NCBI GenBank assembly: GCA_030430715.1
Contig: JAUIJZ010000020.1
Span: 1 to 41,746, forward strand
Length of the DNA stretch: 41,746 bases
DNA from: Alphaproteobacteria bacterium
Lineage (GTDB): Bacteria; Pseudomonadota; Alphaproteobacteria; Caulobacterales; Aquidulcibacteraceae
Direction of reading: 5' to 3'
The notes under the pieces: generated by a model
Told to the model about the DNA's origin: nothing
The model's input: the letters and a program-made list of their open reading frames with translations, nothing else
Database searches by the model: none
Part shown: one piece after another, positions 1 through 9,250 of the stretch
How positions within the stretch are numbered: the first letter of the stretch is position 1
Layout of the letters: each line of letters begins with the position of its first letter
Translations under genes and position numbers: made by a program

Positions 1-1074
1 GTCGAATTGCTCGGCTATGTCGATGCGCTGCGCACCCGGCTCGACCTCGAAGCGGCAAGCTTCGACCGCACGCTTGAACGGGAAACAGCGACGCCTGTCG
101 CACTGGAAGCGCTCGCGGACGCATTGGCCGGCGATGCGCGCGCCGAAAGCGCGATGCGCCGCTTGGCCGGAGCGGCCGAGCACGCAAACCGGCGCGTTGG
201 CCTCTCCGACATTATCGATCTCGGCCCATACGGACCACACGACAACACCGCCGCCTCTGGCGCTACGGGCGTGCGCGTCAATGCGATGGATTTGGCCAGC
301 GCCATCCTGCAGATCGCGGGCGGCGACAGACAAGTGCGGCTGCAGCTCGGCGCCGACCTGCCAGGACTAACTTCAACCGATGTCTGGCTCGCCATCGGCG
401 AACGGCCCAACAATTCGCCCTGGCTCACAATCACCGACAACGATGAGGTCGTTATCCGCACCGCACAAATGCGCCTCTATATTGAAGCGAACGCGCACGC
501 GGGCCTGATCGACGTCCGCATTCCGGTGCTCACCGAACTCGCCTCCGCGCAAGCGCGCCTTCAAGACATCGAGTGCAGCGCGGACGGGCGGCGCAATGAA
601 GTGACGCTGGCCGTCGCGCCCAGCATTGGCGCTCTCATGCTGGGTGAAGTCGACACTAACCGGCTCGACAATTTCCGCTCCGCATTGCATCCGCGCCCGG
701 CGCAGCTTGTGCGCACCGCTTTGCTGCGGGTTGAAGGCGAAGCTGAAATTGATGTCGGCGGAGAGACTTGGACGCCCGTACGTTTCCGCAACGCGGAGAT
801 TGAACGCGGCGCGGTCAAATCCGTTGCGACGCGCGATGCCGCGCAAGCAACCGTATCAAGCTTGCTCAGCCGAACCAATCTTAGCGTCAATGGCGCAAGG
901 CTTGGCCTCGGCGCGAGCGCGCTGACCGCGGGGGTACAAGGCGCGCTCTCCTCCGCAGCGCGGCCTCTAGACGATCTTATAAACGGCTTGTCGGATTTGC
1001 TTGGTGTGCGCCTTGGCGAAGCCGACGTTCGTGTGAACGGCGTGCGCTGCGGCGGCGCTGCATTGGTGGCGTAA
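1..1074 (+). CDS. TadG-like Flp pilus-assembly protein, C-terminal part (5' truncated by window edge)
   Basis: The reading frame is open from base 1, so the true start lies upstream and only the last 357 or so codons are visible. The sequence resembles the C-terminal, extracytoplasmic part of TadG-like (DUF2134-type) proteins associated with Tad/Flp pili. It is a long, low-cysteine beta-rich stretch ending in a segment reading LGVRLGEADVRVNGVRCGG, a tail I associate with this family. The N-terminal TM segment and Tad domain expected for the family would be outside the window. The gene is followed after about 160 bases by an unrelated fimbrial operon on the same strand. The family assignment rests on remembered sequence character, not on a catalytic motif, so an undefined exported protein remains possible. 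Confidence 0.55.
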   Translation, partial: VELLGYVDALRTRLDLEAASFDRTLERETATPVALEALADALAGDARAESAMRRLAGAAEHANRRVGLSDIIDLGPYGPHDNTAASGATGVRVNAMDLASAILQIAGGDRQVRLQLGADLPGLTSTDVWLAIGERPNNSPWLTITDNDEVVIRTAQMRLYIEANAHAGLIDVRIPVLTELASAQARLQDIECSADGRRNEVTLAVAPSIGALMLGEVDTNRLDNFRSALHPRPAQLVRTALLRVEGEAEIDVGGETWTPVRFRNAEIERGAVKSVATRDAAQATVSSLLSRTNLSVNGARLGLGASALTAGVQGALSSAARPLDDLINGLSDLLGVRLGEADVRVNGVRCGGAALVA

Positions 1075-1130
1075 TGTCGAGTGCAATAACAACACGCGTG
1101 CAAGCGCACGCCGTTCACACCCCTATTCCT

Positions 1131-1187
1131 TTCGGTATAGACCGAAATCGGTCTTGCGGCTTAGCGCACATCAAAACCAGCGGTTTT
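1131..1187. promoter_or_regulatory. Overlapping inverted repeats in the leader of the chaperone-usher operon
   Basis: Three perfect short inverted repeats lie between the TadG-like gene and the first fimbrial subunit. TTCGGT/ACCGAA is at 1131-1146, AGACCGA/TCGGTCT at 1139-1154, and AAAACC/GGTTTT at 1173-1187. The first two share the ACCGA half-site, so they cannot both form as RNA hairpins; as DNA they would give three spaced half-sites. This could be an operator or a leader-RNA switch for the fimbrial operon. The third, A/T-flanked repeat could be a weak terminator for the upstream gene. The repeats are seen directly; function is inferred. Confidence 0.4.
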
Positions 1188-1238
1188 AAAGCCTTTTTAG
1201 GAGGCACAACCTCAAGACGATCCTCAAAGGGGGTCACC

Positions 1239-1730
1239 GTGCGTCGTATTCTGACTAGAATGTGTTTGGCTGCTGCGTTCGCAACGGCGCCTTCGATGGC
1301 GTACGCGGGCACGGATACGGACACATTTGACGTCACCGCCACCGTGCTGGCGACATGCGATGTCAATGCGCAAGATCTCGCCTTCGGCAATTACGATCCC
1401 GTAGCCGCTTCACATCTGGATGCGGCGACAACGCTGAGCGTCACCTGCACAAGCGGCACGTCGTATCAAATTGGCCTTAGCCTTGGCGGCGGCGGCGGCG
1501 CCTCAACCGCCACACGCTACATGACGCAAGGCGGCGACACGCTGTCATACACACTCTACCAGGATTCCGGCCGCACGACGCTTTGGGGCGAAACCCTGAG
1601 CACCGACACGCTCACGGGCGTCGGCACAGGATCGAGCGCCGTCGTCAATGTCTATGGCCGCATTCCCATGCAGCAAGCTTCGCCCGCAGGCGCTTATAGC
1701 GACACGATTCAGGTGACCGTGACCTGGTGA
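1239..1730 (+). CDS. Spore coat protein U (SCPU) family fimbrial subunit
   Basis: Exported 163-aa pilin-like subunit of a chaperone-usher fimbria, expected to be assembled at the outer membrane. I chose the GTG start at 1239 because AAAGGGGG (1226-1233) sits 5 bases upstream. The product then begins with a basic n-region (RRILTR) and a hydrophobic segment ending in an AYA-type signal-peptidase site near residue 25. An ATG at 1260 is the alternative; a start at 1074 would add an implausible 55-residue extension. The mature protein has the SCPU pattern of a Cys followed by LAFGNYDP, and a C-terminal GAYSDTIQVTVTW strand typical of donor-strand-complementing subunits. Its stop overlaps the chaperone start. 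As the first gene of the operon it may be the main shaft subunit; this is inference from order. Confidence 0.85.
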   Translation: MRRILTRMCLAAAFATAPSMAYAGTDTDTFDVTATVLATCDVNAQDLAFGNYDPVAASHLDAATTLSVTCTSGTSYQIGLSLGGGGGASTATRYMTQGGDTLSYTLYQDSGRTTLWGETLSTDTLTGVGTGSSAVVNVYGRIPMQQASPAGAYSDTIQVTVTW

Positions 1731-2428
1731 TGTTGCGCGCGCTCCTCTTTCTCCTTGCGGCGGCGCCATTCTTGACCGCCACAGCGCACGCGCAAACCGG
1801 AGGCATCCAGGTTGCGCCCGTCCTGATTTCAATGTCACCCGAACGCAGCATCAGCTCACTGCGTCTGCGTAATGGACGCGACCGGCCTGTCGCGTTCGAG
1901 ATCGACGCATATGCATGGCGCCAGGAAAACGGCCGCGATGTGCTCACGCCAACCGGCGCGTTGATCGTCGCACCCGGCGTTTTCGAAATACCAGCGCACG
2001 GCGAACAAGTGGTGCGGCTGGGTCTAGACCCGGCTACGCGTAGCAACGGCGAACAAGCCTATCGGATCATCATGCGTGAATTGCCGACGCCGCACCGCAA
2101 CGGCGCGGTGCTCGGGTTTACGCTGGAAATGTCCTTACCCGTATTTGTCACGCCGCAAGGGGCGCAAGCGCAATTGCAGGCGCGCGTCGACGGCGGCGCA
2201 CTGCGCCTTGCCAATACGGGCAGCACCTTCTTGCAAATCTCCGCCATTGAAGACGCCGATGCCGGCGCCCTCGATGGCCCGCGTTATCTCCTCGCTGGCG
2301 CTAGCGCCGTCATTTCCCTTCCCCCGCGCGCGCGGCGGATTCGCGTGCGCGGCGCGGATGTCGCGGGCGCGCAAACCGAGCGCATTGTCGATGTCAGCCG
2401 CCAGGATCACATCGCTTCTGTGCGCTAG
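1730..2428 (+). CDS. Periplasmic fimbrial chaperone (CsuC-like)
   Basis: Periplasmic chaperone of 232 aa that would bind SCPU subunits and deliver them to the usher encoded next. The ATG at 1730 overlaps the subunit's TGA by one base (TGATG), implying translational coupling. A signal peptide (MLRALLFLLAAAPF to AHAQ) is followed by the PapD-like first domain: IQVAPVLISMSPERS, then SLRLRNGRDRPVAFEI, then a segment PAHGEQVVRLGLDP near the end of the domain-1 strands. These match alternative-pathway chaperones found with SCPU proteins. The second domain is shorter and less distinctive. The usher start lies inside the 3' end of this gene. Confidence 0.87.
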   Translation: MLRALLFLLAAAPFLTATAHAQTGGIQVAPVLISMSPERSISSLRLRNGRDRPVAFEIDAYAWRQENGRDVLTPTGALIVAPGVFEIPAHGEQVVRLGLDPATRSNGEQAYRIIMRELPTPHRNGAVLGFTLEMSLPVFVTPQGAQAQLQARVDGGALRLANTGSTFLQISAIEDADAGALDGPRYLLAGASAVISLPPRARRIRVRGADVAGAQTERIVDVSRQDHIASVR

Positions 2429-4622
2429 CATGGCCTGCGCTGCGCCCGCCGCCGCGCAAGAAACGGCGCCGGTGCGCTTCGTGACCGAGGTGCGCATTCC
2501 CGCCCGCGCCGAAACATTAGAGGCCTTCGCCTGGCGCAGCACCGATAGCGTGATGCTGGATCGCGCGACGCTGCAAACGCTCGGTATCGAAATTCCGGCA
2601 AGCGAAGCGGACGGCCCCGTTGCGCTCAACGCCATTCCCGGCCTGATCTACGAAGAAGACGCGGCCGACGCCTCTCTCACCATCACCTGCGCAGCCGCCT
2701 GCTACGCGCCGCAAGTGCTGTTTCCCGCAGACCATTGGCGCCCGCCCGCGATCAGCCGCGCCAATGGCGGCTACCTCAATTACGATCTCAACGCACAATG
2801 GCTCGACGGCGAAGAGACACTTATCGGCGGGGTAGGCGAAGCAGCGATGTTCGGCCCTTGGGGGCTCTTCGAAACAAGCGCCTTGGCGCAATCCGGCGCC
2901 CGTGACGACGTCACGCGTCTGGAAACCCGCTGGACGATGGATTTCCCCGCCGAGCAATTGCGCCTTCGCATCGGCGATTCCTCCACGCTTGGCGCATTAG
3001 GCGCGCCGGTTCGGTTCGCGGGCGTACAATTGGGCCGGCACTTCGCACTGGCGCCCTCGTTTATCACCTACCCTACCCCGACTCTCGCCAGCGAAGCGCA
3101 AGCCGCCTCCACGGTCGAACTTTATGTCGATGGCGCGCTACGCGCGCGAGAGCGTGTGAATACCGGGCCTTTTGTGTTTGAGAACGCGCCGCTCGTCTCG
3201 GGCGCTGGTCAAGCGCAACTTGTCGTCACCGACGTTCTCGGCCGCAGCGAAATCATCAATCGCCCTTTTTTTGTAAGCGCCTCCATGTTGCGCCCCGGCC
3301 TTTCGGATTGGTCGGCCGCGCTCGGCGCCGAGCGGCTTGATTATGGCCGCGATAGCGCAACCTATGGCGATGCGTTTCTATCAGGGCGCTACCGGCGCGG
3401 CTTGACCAACGCCATAACGGCGGAAGGCGCCGTCGAACTGACTGAATCGACTTCCGCTACCCAACTTGGCGCCGCCATCGCAGCGTACAAACTTGGCCAG
3501 CTTCGCCTCGCCCACACCATAGCCGATGGCGGCGCCTGGACGGATGCGAGTTGGCATCGCGACGCGCGCATGTGGTCGTTCGGCCTGCAATGGCAAGGCC
3601 GCGACAAGAATTTCGATTCGCTAGGACAACGTGACACAAATCTACGCAGCAGCGCCGCCGCCAATCTCGGCGTCGATCTCGGCAATGCCGGAACGGTCGG
3701 CTTCACGGCGGCCGAAGTGCGCTTCTTTGACGATGCGCCGGCGCGAACGCTGACGCTCTCCTATACGCCGGATATCCGCCAGGGCGCGTTATCCTTCCGG
3801 CTGCTCTACACCGAGCGGGAAGAAAGCGAACTGGCCTTTGGCGTCACCTTCAGCATGCGTTTGCGCGGCGATATCTCGGCCCAGGCCGGCGCCGATATCG
3901 AACGACGCGGGACCACCTATCATGCCTCGGCTCAATCGGCGGCGGATACGCGCGGCGGCATCGGCTGGCGCGCGCGCGCGGCGCTGGGCGAGGATGAACG
4001 CGCCGACCTCGCCCTCGATCATATCGGATCGGCCGGCGATAGCTTCGTGCAGGTCGCCCATACGCGCCGGGCCGACGGCGTGCGCGCCGGGCATACGGGC
4101 AGCGTCGGCTGGATCGAGTCCCACACCTTCGCCGCCCGCCGTATCCAAAGCGCTTTCGCCATGATCGATGTCGGCGAGCAAGACGTGAGCGTTTCCCGAG
4201 ACCGCCTGCCGATCGGCGCCACCGGCCGCAACGGACGCCTGATCGCCGTCAATCTGCGCCCGTACGATCTGAATACAATCGCCATCGCCCCTGACGATCT
4301 GCCGCTCGACCGCGCCCCCGCCACGACCGAAACGCAAATCGCGCCCGCCGCCGGCGCGGGCGTGGTTGTCCGTTTTCCGCAAGCCCGCGCCGCTTTGACC
4401 GAGAGCCGCGTGCAGCGGCGCCAGCAAGGGCCGGACTTGCGCGGCGACGTGCTCGTGCGCCAGCGCGACGGCGCACGCTTTCCCATCGGCAGCGACGGGC
4501 GCATCGTCATTCTCGGCGCCGCGCCCGGCGACATCGTTCGGCTGGACAGCGACGCCCGCTGCACCGCCCGCGCCGATTCCGAGGCCGTCGCAGATGGGCT
4601 GATGCTGAGGTGCGCCGCATGA
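2391..4622 (+). CDS. Outer-membrane fimbrial usher (CsuD-like)
   Basis: Outer-membrane usher of about 743 aa that receives chaperone-subunit complexes and threads the growing fibre to the surface. The ATG at 2391 is preferred because it gives a complete signal peptide (MSAARITSLLCAS, hydrophobic core, then AAAQ). This start overlaps the chaperone gene by 38 bases; the ATG at 2430 would leave only a stub. Usher-like features are the N-terminal segment YLNYDLNAQW, the long beta-rich middle, and GPFVFENAPLVSGAGQAQLV followed by VTDVLGRSEI. The latter is the family's region before the plug, where the FimD equivalent reads G-P-F with a downstream D-G-R. Length is slightly below FimD/PapC. The stop overlaps the next gene as ATGA. 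Confidence 0.88.
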   Translation: MSAARITSLLCASMACAAPAAAQETAPVRFVTEVRIPARAETLEAFAWRSTDSVMLDRATLQTLGIEIPASEADGPVALNAIPGLIYEEDAADASLTITCAAACYAPQVLFPADHWRPPAISRANGGYLNYDLNAQWLDGEETLIGGVGEAAMFGPWGLFETSALAQSGARDDVTRLETRWTMDFPAEQLRLRIGDSSTLGALGAPVRFAGVQLGRHFALAPSFITYPTPTLASEAQAASTVELYVDGALRARERVNTGPFVFENAPLVSGAGQAQLVVTDVLGRSEIINRPFFVSASMLRPGLSDWSAALGAERLDYGRDSATYGDAFLSGRYRRGLTNAITAEGAVELTESTSATQLGAAIAAYKLGQLRLAHTIADGGAWTDASWHRDARMWSFGLQWQGRDKNFDSLGQRDTNLRSSAAANLGVDLGNAGTVGFTAAEVRFFDDAPARTLTLSYTPDIRQGALSFRLLYTEREESELAFGVTFSMRLRGDISAQAGADIERRGTTYHASAQSAADTRGGIGWRARAALGEDERADLALDHIGSAGDSFVQVAHTRRADGVRAGHTGSVGWIESHTFAARRIQSAFAMIDVGEQDVSVSRDRLPIGATGRNGRLIAVNLRPYDLNTIAIAPDDLPLDRAPATTETQIAPAAGAGVVVRFPQARAALTESRVQRRQQGPDLRGDVLVRQRDGARFPIGSDGRIVILGAAPGDIVRLDSDARCTARADSEAVADGLMLRCAA

Positions 4623-5116
4623 TGGCGCGCGCCCTCCTCCTCGCTCTTGCATTCAGTATGCTGCACGCGCCGCGCGCCGAAGCGCTGCTGTGTCATGTCA
4701 TCCTCGGCTGCAGCTGCACCGTCACCGCCACGGATGTCAGTTTCGGCTCGTTCACGCCGCTCGCCGCCGCGCCTCAATACGCGACCGGCGAAGTCACGAT
4801 CGATTGCACCGGCGTGATCGATCTTGCTCCCGCCGTTGCGGTGAAATTGGACGACGGCCAATGGGGCACGTTTGCCGCGCGCAAATTGCGCGCGAGCAGC
4901 GGCGCGCTCATCGATTACAACATCTATACCAGCGCCGCCTACGGCACGATCTGGGGTGACGGAACGGGCGGCACCTCAGGCGCGGTCGTATCAGGCGGCT
5001 TGCTTGCGCTTGGCCACTGGACCGCATCGCGCACGATGTTCGCGCGCGCTACGCCCACGGCGACGACGCAACCAGGCGCCTATGCCGATTTGATCGTCGT
5101 TCGCATTGATTGGTAG
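4619..5116 (+). CDS. Second SCPU-family fimbrial subunit, possible tip adhesin
   Basis: Exported 165-aa subunit and last gene of the fimbrial operon. The ATG at 4619 overlaps the usher stop as ATGA and has CTGAGG (4605-4610) at suitable spacing. A signal peptide (MMARALLLALAFSMLHAPRAEA) precedes a short cysteine-rich segment, LLCHVILGCSCTV, not present in the first subunit. The usual SCPU core follows (DVSFGSFTPLAA, later YNIYTSAAYGTIWGDGT) with a terminal GAYADLIVVRIDW strand. In csu-type operons the gene after the usher encodes the tip protein CsuE. CsuE is usually a larger two-domain protein, so whether this one-domain protein is the tip or a minor shaft subunit is open. Confidence 0.82.
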   Translation: MMARALLLALAFSMLHAPRAEALLCHVILGCSCTVTATDVSFGSFTPLAAAPQYATGEVTIDCTGVIDLAPAVAVKLDDGQWGTFAARKLRASSGALIDYNIYTSAAYGTIWGDGTGGTSGAVVSGGLLALGHWTASRTMFARATPTATTQPGAYADLIVVRIDW

Positions 5117-5128
5117 GCCCTCAGCCGC

Positions 5129-6847
5129 CTACCAGAACATCACATATACGGCCACGATGATCAGCAAGATGACGGCAGTGTGGAAGATTTCCCAGAAGCC
5201 GTAGCTTTGCTTGTCCTCGGCCTTTTGCTCGGCGCTCACCGAACCGAACGTGAGCCCCGCCAATTTCTCGGGCGCCGCCTTCGGCGTCACCGTGCTCACG
5301 GCGAAGATCGTCAGGCAGCTGAACACGAACAGCAGGAAGCTGAAATACAGCCAATTCATATCCACGAAGGGCTGGAACGCGCCGTAGGTCGTTCCCATCA
5401 ATTCATGCAACGCCTGCATCACAAGCCGCGTCATGCCGACCGTGAAGCCCGCGACAAGGCCGACAAGGCCGGAAATAGGCGTGACGCCCTTCGAGAAAAT
5501 ACCGACCATGAACGCCGCGGCGATCGCCGGCGCGAGCAGCGATTGCACAAGCTGAAGGTAGGAATAGAGCGATCCATTGCCGAGGCCTTGCAGGAACGGA
5601 ATCCACAACATGCCAATGGCGACGACCGCAACAGTCGCGCAGCGGCCGACAAACACCAAATGCCGCTCGGTCGATTGCGGCCGCAGCCTTTTGTAAAAAT
5701 CGACCGTGAACAGCGTCGCGGTCGAATTGAACAGCGAGGCCAGCGAACTCATCAAGGCCGCAAACATGCCGGCCAGCACGAGGCCCCGGAGGCCAACGGG
5801 AAGCAAGTTCGAAACCATCGTCGGAAAAGCGCCTTGCGGATTGGTTTCGATCGACTCAAAGCCCGGATAGCCTTGCTTATAGAGCGCCACGGCGATCATG
5901 CCGGGAATCAAGAAGATGAAGAGCGGCGCCAGCTTCAGATACGCCGCGAAGATCGTCCCTCGCCGCGATTCCTTCAGGTTCTTTCCTGTCAGCACGCGCT
6001 GCGCGATATATTGATCGGTACACCAATACCAAAGCCCGACAATCGGCGAGGCCAGCAAAATACCGAGCCAGGGCAAGCGATCTTCCTGGCTGTCGAAAAG
6101 GAATGACCAATCGCGCGGCAGCCACGTCGCGCCCTGATCGTCCATCAGCGGCGCCCAAAGGTGGCGCGTATCTTCATTGGCCTCCAGCAATGGGCCGATG
6201 CCGCCGATCTGCACCAAACCGACAACCAGCAAAACCAATGAACCAAGCAGCAGAACCGGGACATGCAGAGCCTCGGTCCACAGCACGGATTTCATCCCGC
6301 CGATGATCGTAAAAAGACCCGTGATGATGACGAGGAAGAAGGCGGAGAACCAGAAAAAGTCGATCCCCGTGCCCGGCAGGTATTGCCAACCGAGAATGGT
6401 TTGAATCGCGAATGCGCCGGCGAAGATCGTCACCGAAGCTTTGGTGAGAATGTAGCTCACCAGGAAAATCAGCGAGAGAATGGTGCGCGTCGCCGGCGTG
6501 TAACGTTTTTCGAGAAATTCCGGCGTCGTGAAAATGCCGGCGCGCAAATAGAACGGCGCGAACACCCATCCCAGAATGAGCACGACATAAGAGTGAAACT
6601 CCCAGTGCGCGAACGCCATGCCGCTTTCGGCGCCCGATCCGGCAAGCCCGATCAAATGCTCCGCGCCGATGTTAGACGCAAAGATGGAAGAGCCGATCAG
6701 CCACCATGTCGCGCTGCGGCTGGCGAGGAAGTAATCGGCGGTGTTCTTCTCTTTTTGTCGCGCCGCCCAGATGTAGATGCCGATATTGACGGCGAAATAG
6801 AGAGCAACGACGCTCCAATCGAGCGCCGAAAAGGCAACTCCCCCCAT
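5129..6847 (-). CDS. Sodium/solute symporter, SSS family (SGLT-like)
   Basis: Inner-membrane Na+-coupled transporter of 572 aa, probably for a sugar or related solute. The ATG is preceded on the minus strand by GGGGAG at good spacing. About 14 hydrophobic segments are visible. Diagnostic stretches are WWLIGSSIFASNIGAEHLIG in the first discontinuous helix, GAFAIQTILGW, the FTIIGGMKSVLWTEALHVPVL region, and WYWCTDQYIAQRVLTGKNL, which matches the conserved YWCTDQ...QR of Vibrio SglT-like proteins. The gene converges on the fimbrial operon with only 12 bases between the stops, so it is a separate unit. Substrate cannot be read from sequence; the dioxygenase starting 165 bases away on the other strand may be functionally linked but this is not shown. 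Confidence 0.9.
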   Translation of the reverse strand: MGGVAFSALDWSVVALYFAVNIGIYIWAARQKEKNTADYFLASRSATWWLIGSSIFASNIGAEHLIGLAGSGAESGMAFAHWEFHSYVVLILGWVFAPFYLRAGIFTTPEFLEKRYTPATRTILSLIFLVSYILTKASVTIFAGAFAIQTILGWQYLPGTGIDFFWFSAFFLVIITGLFTIIGGMKSVLWTEALHVPVLLLGSLVLLVVGLVQIGGIGPLLEANEDTRHLWAPLMDDQGATWLPRDWSFLFDSQEDRLPWLGILLASPIVGLWYWCTDQYIAQRVLTGKNLKESRRGTIFAAYLKLAPLFIFLIPGMIAVALYKQGYPGFESIETNPQGAFPTMVSNLLPVGLRGLVLAGMFAALMSSLASLFNSTATLFTVDFYKRLRPQSTERHLVFVGRCATVAVVAIGMLWIPFLQGLGNGSLYSYLQLVQSLLAPAIAAAFMVGIFSKGVTPISGLVGLVAGFTVGMTRLVMQALHELMGTTYGAFQPFVDMNWLYFSFLLFVFSCLTIFAVSTVTPKAAPEKLAGLTFGSVSAEQKAEDKQSYGFWEIFHTAVILLIIVAVYVMFW

Positions 6848-7011
6848 GTCTTGCTCCCCGCTTTATATTTATTGGGCCAAGCAATGCACGCCTATGCAGC
6901 CCGCCGCAACCGGCATATGAGAAAGCCCATGAGCGGCGCCTGATTTACCAATGGCGATTTGACTTCGCTTAAGCCGCCAAGCACTGGTTCACGGCACGCG
7001 GAAAGGACGAA

Positions 7012-7836
7012 ATGAACGAAAGGGGCGGACGCGACGGCGAGCACTATTGGCTCACCGCGCAAGAGATCGCGCAGTTTAAGCGCGATGGTTACGTCACGCT
7101 TCGAGACGTGATGACGGAAGCCGAACTCACCGCCATCGAACCGGCCTTCCAGCAATTCATCCGCGGCGAAATCGAAGGCATGGGCCGCGATTTCTGCGAT
7201 ATGAGCGGGCCCTATGGGCGGGCGTTCGAGGATTTCAACCTCGTCAACGCGGTGCTGCCGCGCCGCTACAGGCCGGATCTTTGCGGCAATCTCTTCGAAC
7301 TTCGCTGCGCTTCGATCTCGCGCCAGCTGATCGGAGCGGACGCGACATTGGACTACGATCAATTCCTGGCCAAACGCCCGAACAAACCGGATGCCGAATT
7401 CTCCTGGCACCAGGATCTGGGCTATTGGCCCACCGGCACGCCCGATACGCAAACCGCCACCTGCTCGCTGGCGCTCGACGACGCCGATCGTGAAAACGGC
7501 TGTCTCCGCGTCGTCCCCGGCTCGCACAAAGGCCCGCTGCGTCCGCACAAACCGCTGCACGCCGGCGGACGCGACGCATCCCATATTCTCAGCATTACGC
7601 TCGACGCCAACGATCCTGTCGCCGAACTCCCGCTCAAGCGCGGAGACATCACCGTACACGACGAGCGCATCGTGCACGGTTCGGGCGGCAACACTTCAAA
7701 GGCGCGCTGGCGGCGCACCTATATCGTCGCGTTCCGCAGCAAAGCCTGCGTCGCATACGAGCGCGCGATCGGCTTCACCCATTCGCACAACGACACAATA
7801 AACTGGCAAACGCATTTGGGCGCGCTCGAGACATAA
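7012..7836 (+). CDS. Phytanoyl-CoA dioxygenase (PhyH) family Fe(II)/2-oxoglutarate oxygenase
   Basis: Predicted cytosolic non-haem iron oxygenase of 274 aa. The ATG at 7012 follows GGAAAGGA. PhyH features are the N-terminal FKRDGYVTLRDVMTEAEL, the metal-binding H133-x-D135 in SWHQDLGYWP, the distal metal His in RIVHGSGGN (H222), and a following Arg pair (RWRRTY) suited to 2-oxoglutarate binding. The segment ENGCLRVVPGSHKG between the metal ligands is typical of the family. The substrate is unknown: family members act on CoA esters, small metabolites or natural products. The neighbouring symporter, hydrolase and DUF1593 genes suggest a solute-catabolism context without proving it. Confidence 0.85.
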   Translation: MNERGGRDGEHYWLTAQEIAQFKRDGYVTLRDVMTEAELTAIEPAFQQFIRGEIEGMGRDFCDMSGPYGRAFEDFNLVNAVLPRRYRPDLCGNLFELRCASISRQLIGADATLDYDQFLAKRPNKPDAEFSWHQDLGYWPTGTPDTQTATCSLALDDADRENGCLRVVPGSHKGPLRPHKPLHAGGRDASHILSITLDANDPVAELPLKRGDITVHDERIVHGSGGNTSKARWRRTYIVAFRSKACVAYERAIGFTHSHNDTINWQTHLGALET

Positions 7837-7955
7837 CCAAAACCGCCGCCGTTTCGCCTTGCGCCATACTTGCCGCCACGCACCGCCTGCGCCATTGTCC
7901 AAATGTTCGAACACAACGCCGGGCAAAGAACGGCGCGCATATATGGGGGGCAAGA

Positions 7956-9233
7956 ATGCCGGCGAACCAGAACTCGCGACTGCGCGGCGCAGTCGCCGCT
8001 CTCGCATTGTGCCTTTCGGCCTGCGCATCCAGCACGCCCGCGCCGCCCGTTGCGGAATGGGATCTCACACAACCGACGCTGCAGAACGGCGCCGTTAACG
8101 CGCTTTTCCAGAACGCCATCGACAGCCGGACTCAAGCGGGCATCGTCTCCATCGGCTATCAAAGCGAGGCGGTGTTTCACACCTCCGCGCTTGGCGCGCA
8201 GGCGCCGGACGGCGAAACGCCAATGTCGCTGTCAACGATCTTCCGCGCCTATTCCATGACCAAACCGGTCACGGCCGTGGCAATGATGATCCTGTACGAG
8301 GAAGGCCGCTGGTCGCCGAGCGACCCCATCACCCGCTTCATTCCAGAGTTTGAAAATCTGCAAGTGTATCGCGGCGCGGATGCTGAAGGGCGTCCGGTTC
8401 TGTCTCCGCCAGCGCGCGCGGCGACAATGGAAGAATTGCTCACCCACACGGCCGGCTTCACTTACGGATTTTTTGGCGATTCCTACGCAGACACACAATA
8501 TCGCGCCGCCAATCTGTTCCAGAGCGAAAGCGCCGACGACTTCATTCAACGCGTCGCGCAATTGCCGCTCGCCTACGAGCCGGGAACAGAATGGCGCTAC
8601 AGCATCTCGATGGACATTGAAGGCGCCATCATTGAGCGCATCACCGGCCAGACGCTGGGCGCATTCATGCAGCAGCGCATCTTCGGCCCGCTCGGCATGA
8701 ACGATACGCGCTTCTATTTGCGCGCCGAAGATCAGGCCCGCATGGCTGCAATGACGCAAGTCGAGAATGGCGCTTTAGTCGCCGCGCCAACGCCGCCCCC
8801 GCCCTCATCGCCGCCGGGTTTTGAAATGGGCGGCGCCGGGCTCCTGACAACCGCGATCGATTATTCGCGCTTCGCCCGCATGCTGTTGCGCGATGGCGAA
8901 CTCGATGGCGTGCGCATCCTGCGCCCAAGCTCCGTGCGCATGATGATGAGCTCGCACCTGCCGACGCGTTTGGTGGACGGAACCTGGGGCCAAGGTCTGC
9001 ATCGCATGATCCCCGGTTACGAATACGGCTTCAACGGCGCCGTTGTCACGGACCCGGAAGCCTCCTCGACGCCCGTCGGCCGCGGCACGTATCTCTGGGA
9101 CGGCGCGGGCGGGACATTCTTCTGGGTCGATCCGGAAAACGACATCGTCTTCGTCGCGATGATGCAGCGTTTCGACAGCGCCCTGCAGCGCGGCGCGCAA
9201 TCGGTCGTGCATCAATTCTACATCGACCGCTAA
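7956..9233 (+). CDS. Serine hydrolase lipoprotein, beta-lactamase class C / esterase EstB type
   Basis: Predicted lipoprotein of 425 aa. The start follows a GGGGGG-rich ribosome site. Residues 11-23 form a short hydrophobic stretch ending in the lipobox LSAC (Cys23), so it is probably lipid-anchored. The nucleophile motif S100-M-T-K103 (AYSMTKPVT) and the Y215-S-I motif are those of class C beta-lactamase-fold hydrolases and esterases. EELLTHTAGFTYG and EPGTEWRYS are also characteristic. Such enzymes are usually esterases or peptidases, not resistance enzymes. The following gene starts 17 bases after this stop, so the two are probably co-transcribed. Confidence 0.88.
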   Translation: MPANQNSRLRGAVAALALCLSACASSTPAPPVAEWDLTQPTLQNGAVNALFQNAIDSRTQAGIVSIGYQSEAVFHTSALGAQAPDGETPMSLSTIFRAYSMTKPVTAVAMMILYEEGRWSPSDPITRFIPEFENLQVYRGADAEGRPVLSPPARAATMEELLTHTAGFTYGFFGDSYADTQYRAANLFQSESADDFIQRVAQLPLAYEPGTEWRYSISMDIEGAIIERITGQTLGAFMQQRIFGPLGMNDTRFYLRAEDQARMAAMTQVENGALVAAPTPPPPSSPPGFEMGGAGLLTTAIDYSRFARMLLRDGELDGVRILRPSSVRMMMSSHLPTRLVDGTWGQGLHRMIPGYEYGFNGAVVTDPEASSTPVGRGTYLWDGAGGTFFWVDPENDIVFVAMMQRFDSALQRGAQSVVHQFYIDR

Positions 9234-9250
9234 CCGGCTGAGGAAACGAC

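Noticed and set aside
5180-6943. Long plus-strand frames opposite the symporter gene
   Set aside because: They are antisense to a strongly recognised transporter, rich in Arg/His, and have no family features; they are composition artefacts of high GC.
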